DNA of 31,736 nucleotides, taken from the IMG/VR virus record IMGVR_UViG_3300032087_001718, positions 1 to 31,736 of that record; one strand, written 5' to 3'. The notes under the pieces are model-generated. The model made no database searches and was not told where the DNA came from. It saw only the letters and a program-made list of their open reading frames with translations. Shown piece by piece: positions 8,901-15,959 of this stretch; the first letter of the stretch is position 1; each line of letters starts with the position of its first letter. The position numbers and the translations under genes were made by a program. Source of the DNA: a virus.

Positions 8901-10400
8901 ACCAGTCATTCTTTTTATATCTGACCAGGTAACTCCGTCTTCATCAAACAATTCAGTTTTGTCCATTAAAGCTAAAACTTTAGACAGCTCTTCGTTTTCT
9001 TGAAGATTATTTATAAATCTTACTTGTAAGTTTTTCTTTTTACCTTGAAGATATTCAACTGGGTTTTCATGCTTAGTTAAAAGTTCATCAATAATTTTTT
9101 TACGCTCTTCAGCGCTTATACCGTATGCTCTACCTAAAGCCCTTTTTATATCTGGCGAAGATTTTGGATATAAAAGAGCTACATCAGTTGGCGATAAGTT
9201 ATCTTTTGCTATTTGCGTTAACTCTTCTTCAGAGTATTCGCCAGATTGATAAGCTTTCATGAAGTTGTTTATACCTTTCAACTCTTTAGAGTCACTAGCC
9301 ATTTGCTCGCCTGCGTCACCTAATTTCCATTGCCTAGTAAACCTATAAAGACCTTCTGTAAAATCCCAACCTTCAGCCCAATTTGGTATTACTTTAGTTT
9401 TGTTAAATTCTTTTATATCTAAACCTAAATCATCTGAAACAACACTTGTTACTTTACTAACTAAATCTCTATAACCAACATCTGAAGCTAGCTCTTGTTT
9501 TAGTATCTCTAACTGATAGTTTTCCATTTCAGTTTCGATTTTATCTAGTTGATCTTGACCGATAAAATCTCCTTCTGTTGACTCTATTATTTCTATTTGT
9601 TTATTGTAAAAATCTTCTTCGTATTTTTTAAAAAAGTAAGGTAAAAACTCTTTGTTCATGTAATCACTTTCGTGAATCAATTCATCTACAACATCATCAG
9701 CATTTTTAATTAACACTTCTTCTGTTCCGCCTTGATCATAAAAGTCTTTTATGTTTAAATCGTTTTTAAGTTTTTTAATTTTAAAATAATCTTCTTTTAT
9801 TTGATTTTTATCTAAAAACAAAGGTTCTAGTATAGCTTTAGGATCTTTTACACCTTTTACTTCTATGTCTTTGAAATAATTGTAATAAGACAATTTAATG
9901 TCTTTAGGTGAACCTGTAGGATTTGATATAAGTTTACCAGCGTAGTAGTATCTTTCTTCTAAATCTTTTTCTTTTAAAAATTCATATGTACCTGTAGCTG
10001 ACAAAGCTTGGTACATATTATTCATAAAGTCGTCTATTTGTTCTTGAGATGTTCTTTGATCGCCGTAAGTTAATCCTAAATCTGTAGTGTATGCTTCAGG
10101 ATCAGCAGGCCCTTCACTTTGAGGTGTTGGTAAAGATAAGTCCGATGAAGTAATTGCCGATGTGGATGCCAAATCTTCTGCGGGCTCTGCAGCTGCATCC
10201 GTTGCAACATCGCCCTGTTGCTTTCCCTCGCTATATGCGTTTACAAAAACATCATAATCTTGCGTGAAAAGTTTCTTAGAGCTTACGACATCATATACTT
10301 TTTTCTTATATTCTTCGTCACTCCAAGCTTGTTTAAATTTATCAAAGTCTTGCGTGAATAATTTTTTATCATACAAAACATTGTATAGTTTTTCTAGCAT
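2946..10400 (-). CDS. Giant multidomain virion/polyvalent protein with zincin motif
   Basis: At 2484 residues this is the largest gene. Visible parts, in order: two copies of a 22-residue motif with KLFTQD(F/Y)D at 5-26 and 35-56; an acidic linker (about 60-100); helical regions; Gly/Ala-rich hydrophobic segments (about 511-587 and 660-680); a long charged helical stretch (about 690-870); an HEVNH zinc-protease motif at H931-H935; SRAQI at 1077; helical domains; SRAQL at 1524; a possible ADP-ribosyltransferase-like domain (about 1585-1730); SRAQL at 1746; and a C-terminal region with aromatic and hydrophobic helices (about 2016-2240). Position after the tail genes, beside two putative ejection proteins, suggests a protein packaged in the virion and delivered into the host, like crAss-like cargo proteins or the polyvalent proteins of phages and conjugative elements. 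The role as a whole is inferred. Confidence 0.75.
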   Translation of the reverse strand: MLEKLYNVLYDKKLFTQDFDKFKQAWSDEEYKKKVYDVVSSKKLFTQDYDVFVNAYSEGKQQGDVATDAAAEPAEDLASTSAITSSDLSLPTPQSEGPADPEAYTTDLGLTYGDQRTSQEQIDDFMNNMYQALSATGTYEFLKEKDLEERYYYAGKLISNPTGSPKDIKLSYYNYFKDIEVKGVKDPKAILEPLFLDKNQIKEDYFKIKKLKNDLNIKDFYDQGGTEEVLIKNADDVVDELIHESDYMNKEFLPYFFKKYEEDFYNKQIEIIESTEGDFIGQDQLDKIETEMENYQLEILKQELASDVGYRDLVSKVTSVVSDDLGLDIKEFNKTKVIPNWAEGWDFTEGLYRFTRQWKLGDAGEQMASDSKELKGINNFMKAYQSGEYSEEELTQIAKDNLSPTDVALLYPKSSPDIKRALGRAYGISAEERKKIIDELLTKHENPVEYLQGKKKNLQVRFINNLQENEELSKVLALMDKTELFDEDGVTWSDIKRMTGEQLPQMVQAILTLGGGTYMQEAGGVYTESIYKIAEEKYGALTWGMASREEKAQMLLDIVDAGEDDPDTAINVGIANAGLDFASSIFVITKAGKVIPRDAWRSLLRGEFKKAVKQSGGNDLLADALKITMSESATEALQEISSMLGVGISTGYYDFDPKRIKEGAGQGFLSSLIFFGLGKSRSSFNYLTDGVGLQYSRFKSKDHILNLIKLEKQKIKQDLKDGNITKQEAIDKVKKANAKRDVIVDNDVYSVSENNRQQAFDAADAVVDEKVKLDTALDNLKQAKNNPSATDQDIEFREAEVDNQKEKLEDAKFELNKPKQKDNANKDISRASNRINQTKEGELADKQLITFRTRKEAAAFIKRYKIKVDKNIDNLINGRASGVALAPGQTIRYKGEDIVPAFVVKQTINEQIDNSTRQNDASLRSAFAAGHEVNHFILDTVDPKVLDNVVSKLRNDMRTSGDIETNAVLEIVESALMNYVKDDPSISRDYLNQEFLTTLGDVLSTFNTLKRKSPFQRMFIDFGESISKIINANTGLNVNYSDANSVLGFLKNYNKFLGKNAPIVIKGGTDIDGEKKSRAQISLEQQKKLLVDENKILAPMMRTNASAAKKIQENVDKIKVISAQIIEQKEIAENLKFAPGLSKKAKDITRKNELNWSELMDLATKESDKTALKNKIHEDNQGTIINAIRKTFNPTIESNLTAEDYAQAMQLEALKMIDSYEKTYNKKKAEGTLAPWNFYLKDNLPKRQGAILKKLIGDKSMMFMGDSTTSIGSAQLSYTPDYGNFSNEEYIEQQGVIVDEVLAFTPEIKTEIREAAKKVLSTFKGDSGVNLKKQLGDALEVMLKPYIQTNVLGSKVKKNYKGQTYKEFMEQNWEDIYSIIGFDVINTRLTSRTKQEKAAGIPNPFIFKITKDGKQVRDSRLEDLTGKGRGKAKKRIVNQEEFINFFFGELVNPSTQGTRKDTLAEIIAREAGLDQISWMLENDTEFLDLFKQKQDLLGTLIDNDYIENIQRQIDRFDGSRRPGSRAQLVIDSANYNGLSSSAAINILEDIKNNEIIDYKSQPLNRFRNDVLDMIRVGNAYTAVDLYHTPTEDDIKEDGRYKITSEGFHLSNTKSDGDVSVRVKISSAGNLFVPREFSWSGSFSIMRALDIDLKGYDVAMSRMPDEDGSYFAKWLVDNDILTKKQIEEGPYAGDIRETLVSEGYTSITYPKANGSFGYIILNNEAFDLSFDNKINSQIKSLMSDSGSRAQLVGMKAKMSEIIEQKSKGKIKASEVLSNAAARNMRRKAGLNFSNLYVPYQLEDFIGLTYAFTPAGKQGEAAQEFIKERVMNPYFEAKEQYRVFQQNLNANFNRLLGDVGITAKTLKETVDILGKPFTKDQIVRAYLFSTQGADIDPSILSPKEIQASLDYIKSDEKLLLFAAMLPTILDNKGGWVQYRGEMHETLSIDIVKFAEGKRKIFFERFKDNIDIIFDPQIKEKLRGLLGETYVKELESSLKRMYTGRNENQNANPMVNEIMTWFNGSVNTIMFFNMRSASLQLLSTINFVNWTDNNPIAAGAAFSNQKQFWSDVYMLMNTSYIKDRMGNMKFDVEADILVEMGKTSKTYNDLLAKLFKLGYAPTRLADSFAITFGGATFYRNRFNTYKKQGMSDVEANAKALIDFERTAEVSQQSSDPSKIASAQIGSYGRFLFAFANTPFQYARLSKKAALDIINNRGDLKTNISKLTYYTFVQSIIFSALQNAVSLKDLIDFGDEEDDRMDEATRGALYFGANSLIDGQLKNFGARVGISSILAKNALLLQIQRDLYREFGKDAIGGPLDLVKAARPEIGQLVLLASSVSPPMSNKTRKLFAIDRMDIYNQIREKKEFYDLTDTWYVYPQDPTWQTYATYLNVIANIPADRLLQKLENISFAMYDEFDYTTRLAFLAGWSKWNLLPKDDFNIPYPEMESLNYYESKLRKKIKEKSKNTETVKDYEKRMREKRQEKSK

Positions 10401-10411
10401 GTTATTTTATT

Positions 10412-11941
10412 TTAATTTGATACGTTTAATACACCTTCATCATCAGTAGCGGCAGCGTCACCGCCTGTCATACCTTCTATTCCATAAACAAAGTAGTTAG
10501 CTGTTTTTGGATCCATGCCAGATGTTATAAGTAAATCTCTGTAGAATTGATCAAAATCGCCAGCGTTAACAAAAGGATCTACAGATTGATATTGAAACAC
10601 GTTACCTAAATCTCTACCTTGGCCTGTTAGGTTTACAAATATTCTATCCCCAGCACCAAATCTTTTGTTATACTCACCTTGCACGTCGAAATCTGGAACA
10701 TCTTTGTGTTGTTGTTTCCACATTTCGTAGTGTCTATTTCTATCTATATATCTGTTAGCCATGTCCGGGCTATTCATGCCTATAGTCTTTATATACAAAT
10801 CTGATAATTCATTAAATCTACCATCAAAATTTGCTAACATGCTAGGATCGTTTATTCTATCAAACATATCTTTAGCTCTAGTTTTTATGTTTTGAGCAAA
10901 CTGCTGGTTTAACACAATATCTTGTCTTTGGCCAGGTGTAAATAAGTCTGTTTCTTTTTCTTCATCATCACCACCACCACTTGCAGCTTTTCTGTCTTTT
11001 ATAGACTGTATACTAGCGGCTCTTTGCGCTTCGTAACCAGTGTTGGCAGATTGTCTTAACATATTCAAATATTGATCCACTACAACATCAACAAGCTCGT
11101 CGTGCCTTTCTTCGTTAAAAAGAAGATCATCATCTAAACCTAAACCATCTGGTATGATAAAATCATCAACAGCTAAAGACAAAACTGTTTCTCTACCGCC
11201 TTGCATCATATTGTTTCTAAGTTGCATTTCAACAAACTTAGCCATAGCTGGTGTCATTTTTTTAGCACCATTATACAAAGTTTTATTCATTTCTATAATC
11301 TTTGTAGCCGTGTCAAAATCTTTGTTGAAATACTTAGGTAAGTCGCTTAAGCTAGTTTGAGATAAACTTATGTTACCTAGCTCATCTTGAACTTGTTGAA
11401 CAAAATTTAAACTACCACCTTCACCGATTTCAATGTCAAGCTCATCCGTTAGTATACTAGACATTAAACTTATATTGTTTGGATTGTTAGCTTCAGACAA
11501 TAGTCTATTTTGAAAATCAGGTAGCTCTTCTGTTTTTAGTTTTTTGAATAAATCAAACTGATCACTAAGATTTTTAAATGAATCACTTATGGAGTTCATT
11601 TTAGACACAGCTTCCATGTATGCAGTTGTGCCTGGTGCAAATCTACCTATAACTTTACTTGCATTAGTATACTCTCTTCTTTTACTTACTAAAAATTCGT
11701 TTATTTTGTTTCTGTATTTTGGAGATATCTTGCTTAGGTTTGGCAAATCACCTGCTAGATTTTCTACATACTGAGAAACTTTAGCTTCAGCTGCAGCCTT
11801 ATTAGCCCTTCTACGTCTGTTGTTGTAATCTATAACTCTTTCAGCTCTAGCAAAAGGTTGTGCTAGGGACAATGAAGGATCGTAGTACCTACTATTGTAG
11901 ATAAGACCTTGCTGTGCTATTAATTCATTTTGTTTTGCCAT
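10412..11941 (-). CDS. Putative internal virion / cargo protein
   Basis: This 509-residue protein is mostly helical and charged, beginning MAKQNELIAQQGLIYNSRYY with a basic run (NNRRRRANKAAAEAK) near residue 42. It has no signal peptide, membrane helix or catalytic motif that I recognise. A Gly/acidic linker (SGGGDDEEKE) at about residue 325 separates two helical halves, and the C-terminal half ends in a small acidic tail. The gene lies between a small Ala/Gln-rich protein and the giant multidomain protein. That position, after the tail-fibre genes, is where podoviruses keep the internal proteins ejected with DNA, so a cargo/ejection role is the best guess. I recall similar sequences in marine phages but know no function. 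It starts 2 bases after the upstream stop. Confidence 0.6.
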   Translation of the reverse strand: MAKQNELIAQQGLIYNSRYYDPSLSLAQPFARAERVIDYNNRRRRANKAAAEAKVSQYVENLAGDLPNLSKISPKYRNKINEFLVSKRREYTNASKVIGRFAPGTTAYMEAVSKMNSISDSFKNLSDQFDLFKKLKTEELPDFQNRLLSEANNPNNISLMSSILTDELDIEIGEGGSLNFVQQVQDELGNISLSQTSLSDLPKYFNKDFDTATKIIEMNKTLYNGAKKMTPAMAKFVEMQLRNNMMQGGRETVLSLAVDDFIIPDGLGLDDDLLFNEERHDELVDVVVDQYLNMLRQSANTGYEAQRAASIQSIKDRKAASGGGDDEEKETDLFTPGQRQDIVLNQQFAQNIKTRAKDMFDRINDPSMLANFDGRFNELSDLYIKTIGMNSPDMANRYIDRNRHYEMWKQQHKDVPDFDVQGEYNKRFGAGDRIFVNLTGQGRDLGNVFQYQSVDPFVNAGDFDQFYRDLLITSGMDPKTANYFVYGIEGMTGGDAAATDDEGVLNVSN

Positions 11942-11943
11942 TA

Positions 11944-12585
11944 TTAATCTCTTTTCATTGCATCGAAGCCTTGAGCAGCTCCTCCAACTAAATTACCTAC
12001 ACCACCCATTATCGATTGCGTAGCTTGTTGCCTGGCTTGATTTGCTGACGCTAGTCTTTGTTGCGACATACCCATCAATGTTTCAACTTTATCTTTTTGT
12101 AAGTTCCTAGAGTAAACATCACCTTGTCTTTCTTGTGACTGTAACTGTCCAGCCATATTAGCTTTAGCCATCTCGTTGGCTGACTCTTGTTGAGCTATAC
12201 TAGCTGATGCACCTTGCAAGTTTTGAGCTTGTTGACCAGCCATAGCTTGAGCTAACGCAGCTATACCAGATCCACCAGCAGCACTAGCCATTGTGTCCAT
12301 AGTGTTAGCCGCGGCTTGTTGTTGCTGCTGCGCCGCAAAATCCGCTGCTTGAGTGTTTACTGTTAAATCTTCATAAACGTTTTCTTGGTTTAGATATGGA
12401 TTAGATGTATCTAAACTTTGATAATCCGCTTTTCTTCTTTCGTATTCTGCTTGTGCGGCACGTTGCTCGCGTTTTCTTGATCGGCTACCTATAATGCCTC
12501 CAGCTATACCAGCTAGGCCTTGAACACCTTGCATTATGGCTCCTATTGGCACTTTTAGCGGTGATGGTTTCATATTGTTATTCAT
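11944..12585 (-). CDS. Small internal (ejection) protein, Ala/Gln-rich
   Basis: The product has 213 residues. The N-terminus carries a Gly-rich hydrophobic segment (VQGLAGIAGGIIGSRSRKR, about 20-38) followed by basic residues. The middle is a long Ala/Gln/Met helical region with a poly-Gln run at about 86-90. A second Gly-rich hydrophobic segment (MGGVGNLVGGAAQGF) lies near the C-terminus. Two amphipathic glycine-zipper segments flanking an Ala/Gln helix is typical of small podovirus ejection proteins such as T7 gp14 or P22 gp7, which help form a channel through the envelope. There is no real sequence match to those that I can claim. The first ATG is used (MNNNMKPSPLK), and a second Met at residue 5 is a possible alternative start. 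Confidence 0.6.
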   Translation of the reverse strand: MNNNMKPSPLKVPIGAIMQGVQGLAGIAGGIIGSRSRKREQRAAQAEYERRKADYQSLDTSNPYLNQENVYEDLTVNTQAADFAAQQQQQAAANTMDTMASAAGGSGIAALAQAMAGQQAQNLQGASASIAQQESANEMAKANMAGQLQSQERQGDVYSRNLQKDKVETLMGMSQQRLASANQARQQATQSIMGGVGNLVGGAAQGFDAMKRD

Positions 12586-12629
12586 TATAAGTTATTTATA
12601 TTAATATTATTACACTTTATCACTAAATA

Positions 12630-12974
12630 TTAACTACTTAAGAATATCTCTGAGTTAACAGCGAAAAGCTCTTTTTTAGTTGTAGATGTTATTTCAAAAT
12701 CAACATCTGCGTAATAGCCTATAACACCTGATGTGTTTGTTACTGGTGATTTAGCAAAAAATATAAAATCACCGTTAGAAGGCCTTAAAGCGTTATCTGG
12801 AGTATCACACGTTACTGAAGTTTCAGTTACACCTGTACATGGTCCTATTTGAAATACACCTGATGAATTTTTAAAATAAACTATATCAGCCCCAGCGTAA
12901 CCAGTGGTTGAGTCGCTGTTAGACTGTATAGATACGTTTATTGGGTTGTTAAAGTTTAATACTATAGTTGCCAT
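12630..12974 (-). CDS. Small beta-rich structural protein paired with the fibre gene
   Basis: This 114-residue protein is dominated by short beta strands (ATIVLNFNNPINVSIQ, GADIVYFKN, NGDFIFFAKS, GVIGYYADVDFEI) and ends in KKELFAVNSEIFLSS. It has two cysteines, in GPCTG and TCDTP. No signal peptide or enzyme motif is present. It lies 11 bases downstream of the 990-aa adhesin-like gene and upstream of the internal-protein genes. A minor tail or fibre-associated protein is the natural inference, and I recall proteins of this type next to fibre genes in uncultured marine phages. Its function is unknown. Confidence 0.6.
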   Translation of the reverse strand: MATIVLNFNNPINVSIQSNSDSTTGYAGADIVYFKNSSGVFQIGPCTGVTETSVTCDTPDNALRPSNGDFIFFAKSPVTNTSGVIGYYADVDFEITSTTKKELFAVNSEIFLSS

Positions 12975-12985
12975 ATGTTTTTATA

Positions 12986-15958
12986 TTATGCTGTACATGT
13001 AAACTTAGAACTCATAACACCGGTATTACTTATAAGAGCAGTAACACCTTGATAACCAGCTATATCGTCTGGATCATTTACATATGTGTGGAATTTATAT
13101 CTATTACCATTACCTACCAAAACTTGAGTTTCTTCTGGATCTAAATATACTATTTTACCGTTAGCCCATGTGTTATCTTGTGGATAAGCTAAAAAACTAG
13201 TATTATATCCAGTTGCTCCACAGCCGGTACTTGTTTGAACAAAAGCAGTTCCAAAGTTAGCATTAAAGCTTGTATGTATTAAATCCCAAGCTGTTCCTAG
13301 AGTTGGGTGACCATATATTCTTATATATGCCACCGTATTAGTTGTAGTTGACTTAGTATAATAAAGACAAACATTACCATTGTTTAAAGCACCGCCCGTA
13401 ACAAGACTGTAGTTATTAGTAGCTGTAGATTCAACTCTACCATTTTGAACATTCACTTGTTTAATAGTAGAGGCGTTTGATCCTCTTGAAGGCGCTAACT
13501 CACTTGTGTCTGCAGGAAAGTCACTTCTGTTCGTACTAGACGCGTGAGAAACAATGTCATCTGTTATATTTATAGTTTGATTAGCATCTCCGGTTTTATT
13601 CCACTGAGCAGCAGCTGTTGAGTCATTGTTAAAGTCGCCTGCCGGAGCATTTCCTCCTGACCCAACGTATGTGTATTCACTTATACCTGATGTTTGGCCG
13701 TTACTTGGACTTGATGTGCCAGTTACGCTATTATCGCCAACATAAAGTGAATCTGCAACAACTTCCATGTCAGATATATTATTAGAGCTGCCATTTGTAT
13801 CAAACAAGATTTGAAATCTATCAAAAACACCTTGAGAATTAAAGTGAGCTTTGAAAGTTCCAGCTCCAGTCCCTAGTGTTACTGCTATTAAGAAAACACC
13901 AGTGTTGCCTGATGTTGTAATCGCAGCTCCTGGAGCAACACCTATACTTGCTGATGCCGTTAAGTCAGATGTTTCAGTAGATCCGTCGCTAACTTTAAAA
14001 GTAAAAGAGTCAGTTAAATTATTACTATTATCGTGTTTGTAGTATATAGTTGAGCCGCTTAATGTTGTTGGTGTGCTTGTTATTTGGTTTTGTAAAGCTG
14101 AATCTGTAAATAGCTGACCGCTAGCATCTGACCCTGCAGAAGGTAAACCTGTTATTTTATAAGTTAAAGTATCGCCATCTGCATCAGAAGCAGATGAAAG
14201 TGTTGCTAAGTTTAATTCTATTGACGCTCCTTTAAATAAAGAAAAAGTAAAACCGCTGGCTGTAGGTGTAGAGTTTGTTATTGTGGCTGAAGCTGTTATA
14301 TTTGACGTAGTTAGAGCACCATCAGATATTTGAAACGTAAAGCTATCTGACGTGGTAATGCTGTTGTCGTGCTCATAATAAACAGTATTACCAGATAGTG
14401 TAGCTGGTAATTCACTAGATAATATTTCATCTGTTCTATTTATATCTGTAAAAAGTTTACCATTTGTAGGTAAACCTGATATTATAAATGTAAGTCCATC
14501 ACCTTCAGGATCGCTAGCGCTAGACCTTGATTCTAGGTTTAAAGTTATAGCATCTCCCTTGCCGACAGTAAAACTAAATGGTGAACCAGTAGGTATATTA
14601 TTTATATGTGTATCTAAATCAAGCGTGCTGGTTAAATTTGTGTCTTCTGTAGAATTTAAGTTAACAAGCACAGCAAGTGTTACGCTAGTTGTATTGTTGT
14701 TAGTTATTGTTATAGACTGTACATCAAAATTTATACCACTAGCTTGGCTTTGATTAGTAAAAGCAGATGTAGGTATAGCGCTTAAATACAAAGCAACTGT
14801 TCTTGTTACTGTAAAGTAAAAAGTATATTGTTCATTAGTGTAGGAAGTAGAAAAGTCAACCTCATCTATAGGTAGATTTATGCTTTGATTCGCAGGTACA
14901 GTTACAGTAGAGTCTGAGCATGTTAAACCTAAAGTTAATGCAACAGTTGATTGTTGAACTATATTAACCGAGGTAGATTGACCATTTGATGTTCCAAAAT
15001 TGCTAGACAAATCTCCAGATATAGTTATAGTGTAAGTTTCGCTACCCGAAGATATACTTGGAAAAGTTATATAATAATCATAAGTACCAGTACTGTCTAA
15101 TGTTATGTTTGATATTCCAGCTACACTAGCATTGCTAGAATTAACAACAGCCACACTAAATGCAGCTCCGGGCGTTCCATATACTTTATATAATCTAGTT
15201 TCTCCAGAGTTTGGTAATTTTTCTGTAGATATACTATAAGCTGTTATTTCTGTTGTAGTCGATGGTATATCTATAGCTGTACCGGTAATTTTTATTTTAT
15301 CACCTGTTATGTTTTGATTTGGAAAATTATAAGAAACTGTAAAAGCTCTACCTGTTATATTGTTGTTACTGTCAGTTGCATCTGAGCTACTTATAGTGTA
15401 TCTAGAGCTATCACCTATAGCTATTTCACAAGTTGGTGCTGTTGGAAAATACTTACCAGACGCAGCTGATATAGTACGTGTAAAAACTGTAGATGAAGAA
15501 TTAAACTGACCAGAAACAGGGCCCCAGTTACCTGTAGTTGTGTTGGCTACAGATAAACCGCTACCTATTTGCTCAAAAGTACCTTGAACTGTAAAATTTT
15601 GTAAAGACGCAGATCCATCAATATCTACAATAAGTGTGGTGTCTGATGATGGCATAACAAAACTATCAGTTAAATCTACAGTAGCAACAACAGTGTTACC
15701 TACGGTATTTGCTGAAGTAGAATTTGCCAAAGTTACACTAGTTACACCTGTTGGCAGCGAAACGCCGTTTTGGCCATGCGTCCATGTTAAACTGTTACCG
15801 TTTGATGCGTAACTAACGTTAGAAACACTAAAATCTACAGCTTCCACGACATAACCTACACTAGGAGTTATTGTTAAAGTTGCGTTATCACTACCTATAG
15901 CTTGACCACCTGTTTTAGTTAACGAAGCTGAATTTATACTACAATTTATTAATGCCAT
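12986..15958 (-). CDS. Tail fibre / adhesin with Ig- and cadherin-like repeats
   Basis: The 990-residue protein is Ser/Thr/Asn-rich and all-beta. Ig-like or BACON-like strands fill the first ~450 residues. Two tandem copies of a ~100-residue cadherin/CSPG-like module follow, at about 460-560 and 560-665. They share SSASD(P/A)(E/D)GD, LPxxG(K/Q)LFTD, LSGxT(V/I)YY(E/K)HDNS and DSFTF(Q/K)(I/V)SDG. Next comes a jelly-roll-like stretch around GTFKAHFNSQGVFDRFQILFD and a C-terminal region with two cysteines (TGCGATG, KFTCTA). Repeats of this type usually make extended, calcium-bound adhesin stalks. With its place right after the large tail protein, the product is probably the receptor-binding fibre or spike. 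No intramolecular chaperone domain is evident. The start is 1 base after the upstream stop. Confidence 0.7.
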   Translation of the reverse strand: MALINCSINSASLTKTGGQAIGSDNATLTITPSVGYVVEAVDFSVSNVSYASNGNSLTWTHGQNGVSLPTGVTSVTLANSTSANTVGNTVVATVDLTDSFVMPSSDTTLIVDIDGSASLQNFTVQGTFEQIGSGLSVANTTTGNWGPVSGQFNSSSTVFTRTISAASGKYFPTAPTCEIAIGDSSRYTISSSDATDSNNNITGRAFTVSYNFPNQNITGDKIKITGTAIDIPSTTTEITAYSISTEKLPNSGETRLYKVYGTPGAAFSVAVVNSSNASVAGISNITLDSTGTYDYYITFPSISSGSETYTITISGDLSSNFGTSNGQSTSVNIVQQSTVALTLGLTCSDSTVTVPANQSINLPIDEVDFSTSYTNEQYTFYFTVTRTVALYLSAIPTSAFTNQSQASGINFDVQSITITNNNTTSVTLAVLVNLNSTEDTNLTSTLDLDTHINNIPTGSPFSFTVGKGDAITLNLESRSSASDPEGDGLTFIISGLPTNGKLFTDINRTDEILSSELPATLSGNTVYYEHDNSITTSDSFTFQISDGALTTSNITASATITNSTPTASGFTFSLFKGASIELNLATLSSASDADGDTLTYKITGLPSAGSDASGQLFTDSALQNQITSTPTTLSGSTIYYKHDNSNNLTDSFTFKVSDGSTETSDLTASASIGVAPGAAITTSGNTGVFLIAVTLGTGAGTFKAHFNSQGVFDRFQILFDTNGSSNNISDMEVVADSLYVGDNSVTGTSSPSNGQTSGISEYTYVGSGGNAPAGDFNNDSTAAAQWNKTGDANQTINITDDIVSHASSTNRSDFPADTSELAPSRGSNASTIKQVNVQNGRVESTATNNYSLVTGGALNNGNVCLYYTKSTTTNTVAYIRIYGHPTLGTAWDLIHTSFNANFGTAFVQTSTGCGATGYNTSFLAYPQDNTWANGKIVYLDPEETQVLVGNGNRYKFHTYVNDPDDIAGYQGVTALISNTGVMSSKFTCTA

Positions 15959-15959
15959 A

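Noticed and set aside
2946-10400. RNA polymerase as the identity of the giant protein, since some related phages carry a giant virion RNA polymerase.
   Set aside because: No DxDGD-type or other polymerase catalytic motif was found on reading the sequence; the visible motifs are a zincin and a possible ART-like region.
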